From: CAZFAP01 sp964516325
GTDB taxonomy: Bacteria > Auribacterota > JABMQX01
Direction of reading: 5' to 3'
DNA: 22,102 bases
Assembly: GCA_964516325.1 (NCBI GenBank)
Contig: CAZFAP010000074.1
Location: 1-22,102, forward strand
Shown here: piece after piece, positions 21,906 through 22,102 of the stretch
Numbering within the stretch: the stretch's first letter is position 1
Layout of the letters: each line of letters opens with the position of its first letter
Translations under genes and position numbers: made by a program
The notes under the pieces: model-generated
What the model saw: the letters and a program-made list of their open reading frames with translations, nothing else
What the model was told of the DNA's origin: nothing
Databases searched by the model: none

Positions 21906-22102
21906 CACCAAATTGCAGCCCACTGTCTCCGTCCGTCTACGGTTCGCCTCCTCGGCGTCAAGCTCGCGTGCATGACCACACGGATTGAACCGCCCGTAAT
22001 CGAGCCCTCAGATCGGTCGCCCAAAAACAGCGATTCCAAAGGGTTAGGGAGGGAGTGAGAGATAAGGTTGTGGAGATAGGGAAGTTGGGGGGAGTTGGGG
22101 TA
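21906..22102. other. Right-edge spacer
   Basis: No gene is supported. It includes a 20-bp stretch at 21926-21945 that matches 3424-3443 at 17 of 20 positions, in the same orientation, both in spacers. The last 60 bases are G-rich with GGGAG/GGGGG runs and could not be assigned. Confidence 0.4.

Noticed and set aside
1..22102. CRISPR arrays, tRNA and rRNA genes
   Set aside because: No regularly spaced direct repeats with unique spacers, and no tRNA T-loop or rRNA signatures were found by eye. The regular repeats at 17068-20525 are in-frame protein coils.

Overview
The window is a bacterial chromosome segment of moderately high GC with generous spacers. Lipoprotein and Sec/Tat signal peptides, a very large Asn-rich right-handed beta-helix protein with thrombospondin-type-3 calcium motifs, an FG-GAP/VCBS propeller lipoprotein, and Tat-exported Gfo/Idh/MocA and aldo/keto reductase proteins suggest an environmental, probably uncultured lineage of the Planctomycetes/Verrucomicrobia/Sumerlaeota-like kind. 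This placement rests on protein style only. No rRNA or tRNA gene was seen.

Layout. 1-1680 (all minus) is an accessory patch: a BrnT-type toxin gene broken by a frameshift in a G7 tract, its overlapping CopG/BrnA-type antitoxin, an HTH plus Swt1-like HEPN protein, and a DDE integrase remnant running off the left edge. 1983-3296 (minus) is a Tat-exported Gfo/Idh/MocA oxidoreductase, with a small unrecognised ORF upstream. 4062-5898 (plus) is tyrS followed by an OsmC-like gene; tyrS has a TTGACT/TAGCAT promoter facing a minus-strand TTGACA/AATACT promoter. 5899-6508 has no convincing gene but is rich in inverted repeats. 6509-10765 encodes four exported proteins: a two-repeat coiled-coil protein (minus), an aldo/keto reductase (plus), a two-repeat KWWDE protein with a long structured leader (minus), and a seven-repeat FG-GAP lipoprotein (plus). 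10906-11658 (plus) is bioD. It converges on a minus-strand operon, polX - GIY-YIG protein - gltX - LysE-type exporter (16076 to 11678), with a hairpin between the two ends that could terminate both. 16587-21050 (plus) is the roughly 1,490-residue beta-helix protein. 21248-21833 (minus) is rplU-rpmA with a good sigma70-type promoter.

How it fits together. The housekeeping genes (tyrS, gltX, rplU, rpmA, polX, bioD) are ordinary and appear intact. The cell-surface genes form no obvious single pathway. The most unusual objects are the beta-helix protein, in which all 26 coils counted carry one cysteine at the same position; the toxin gene frameshifted in a homopolymer and linked to a HEPN protein; the long leader RNA at 9087-9254 with competing hairpins and an isolated perfect Shine-Dalgarno sequence; and the inverted-repeat-rich spacer at 5929-6140. 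Several promoters share a TTGACA-like -35 with 16-17 bp spacing, which supports a standard housekeeping sigma factor. All family calls come from motif recognition by eye, without database searches.
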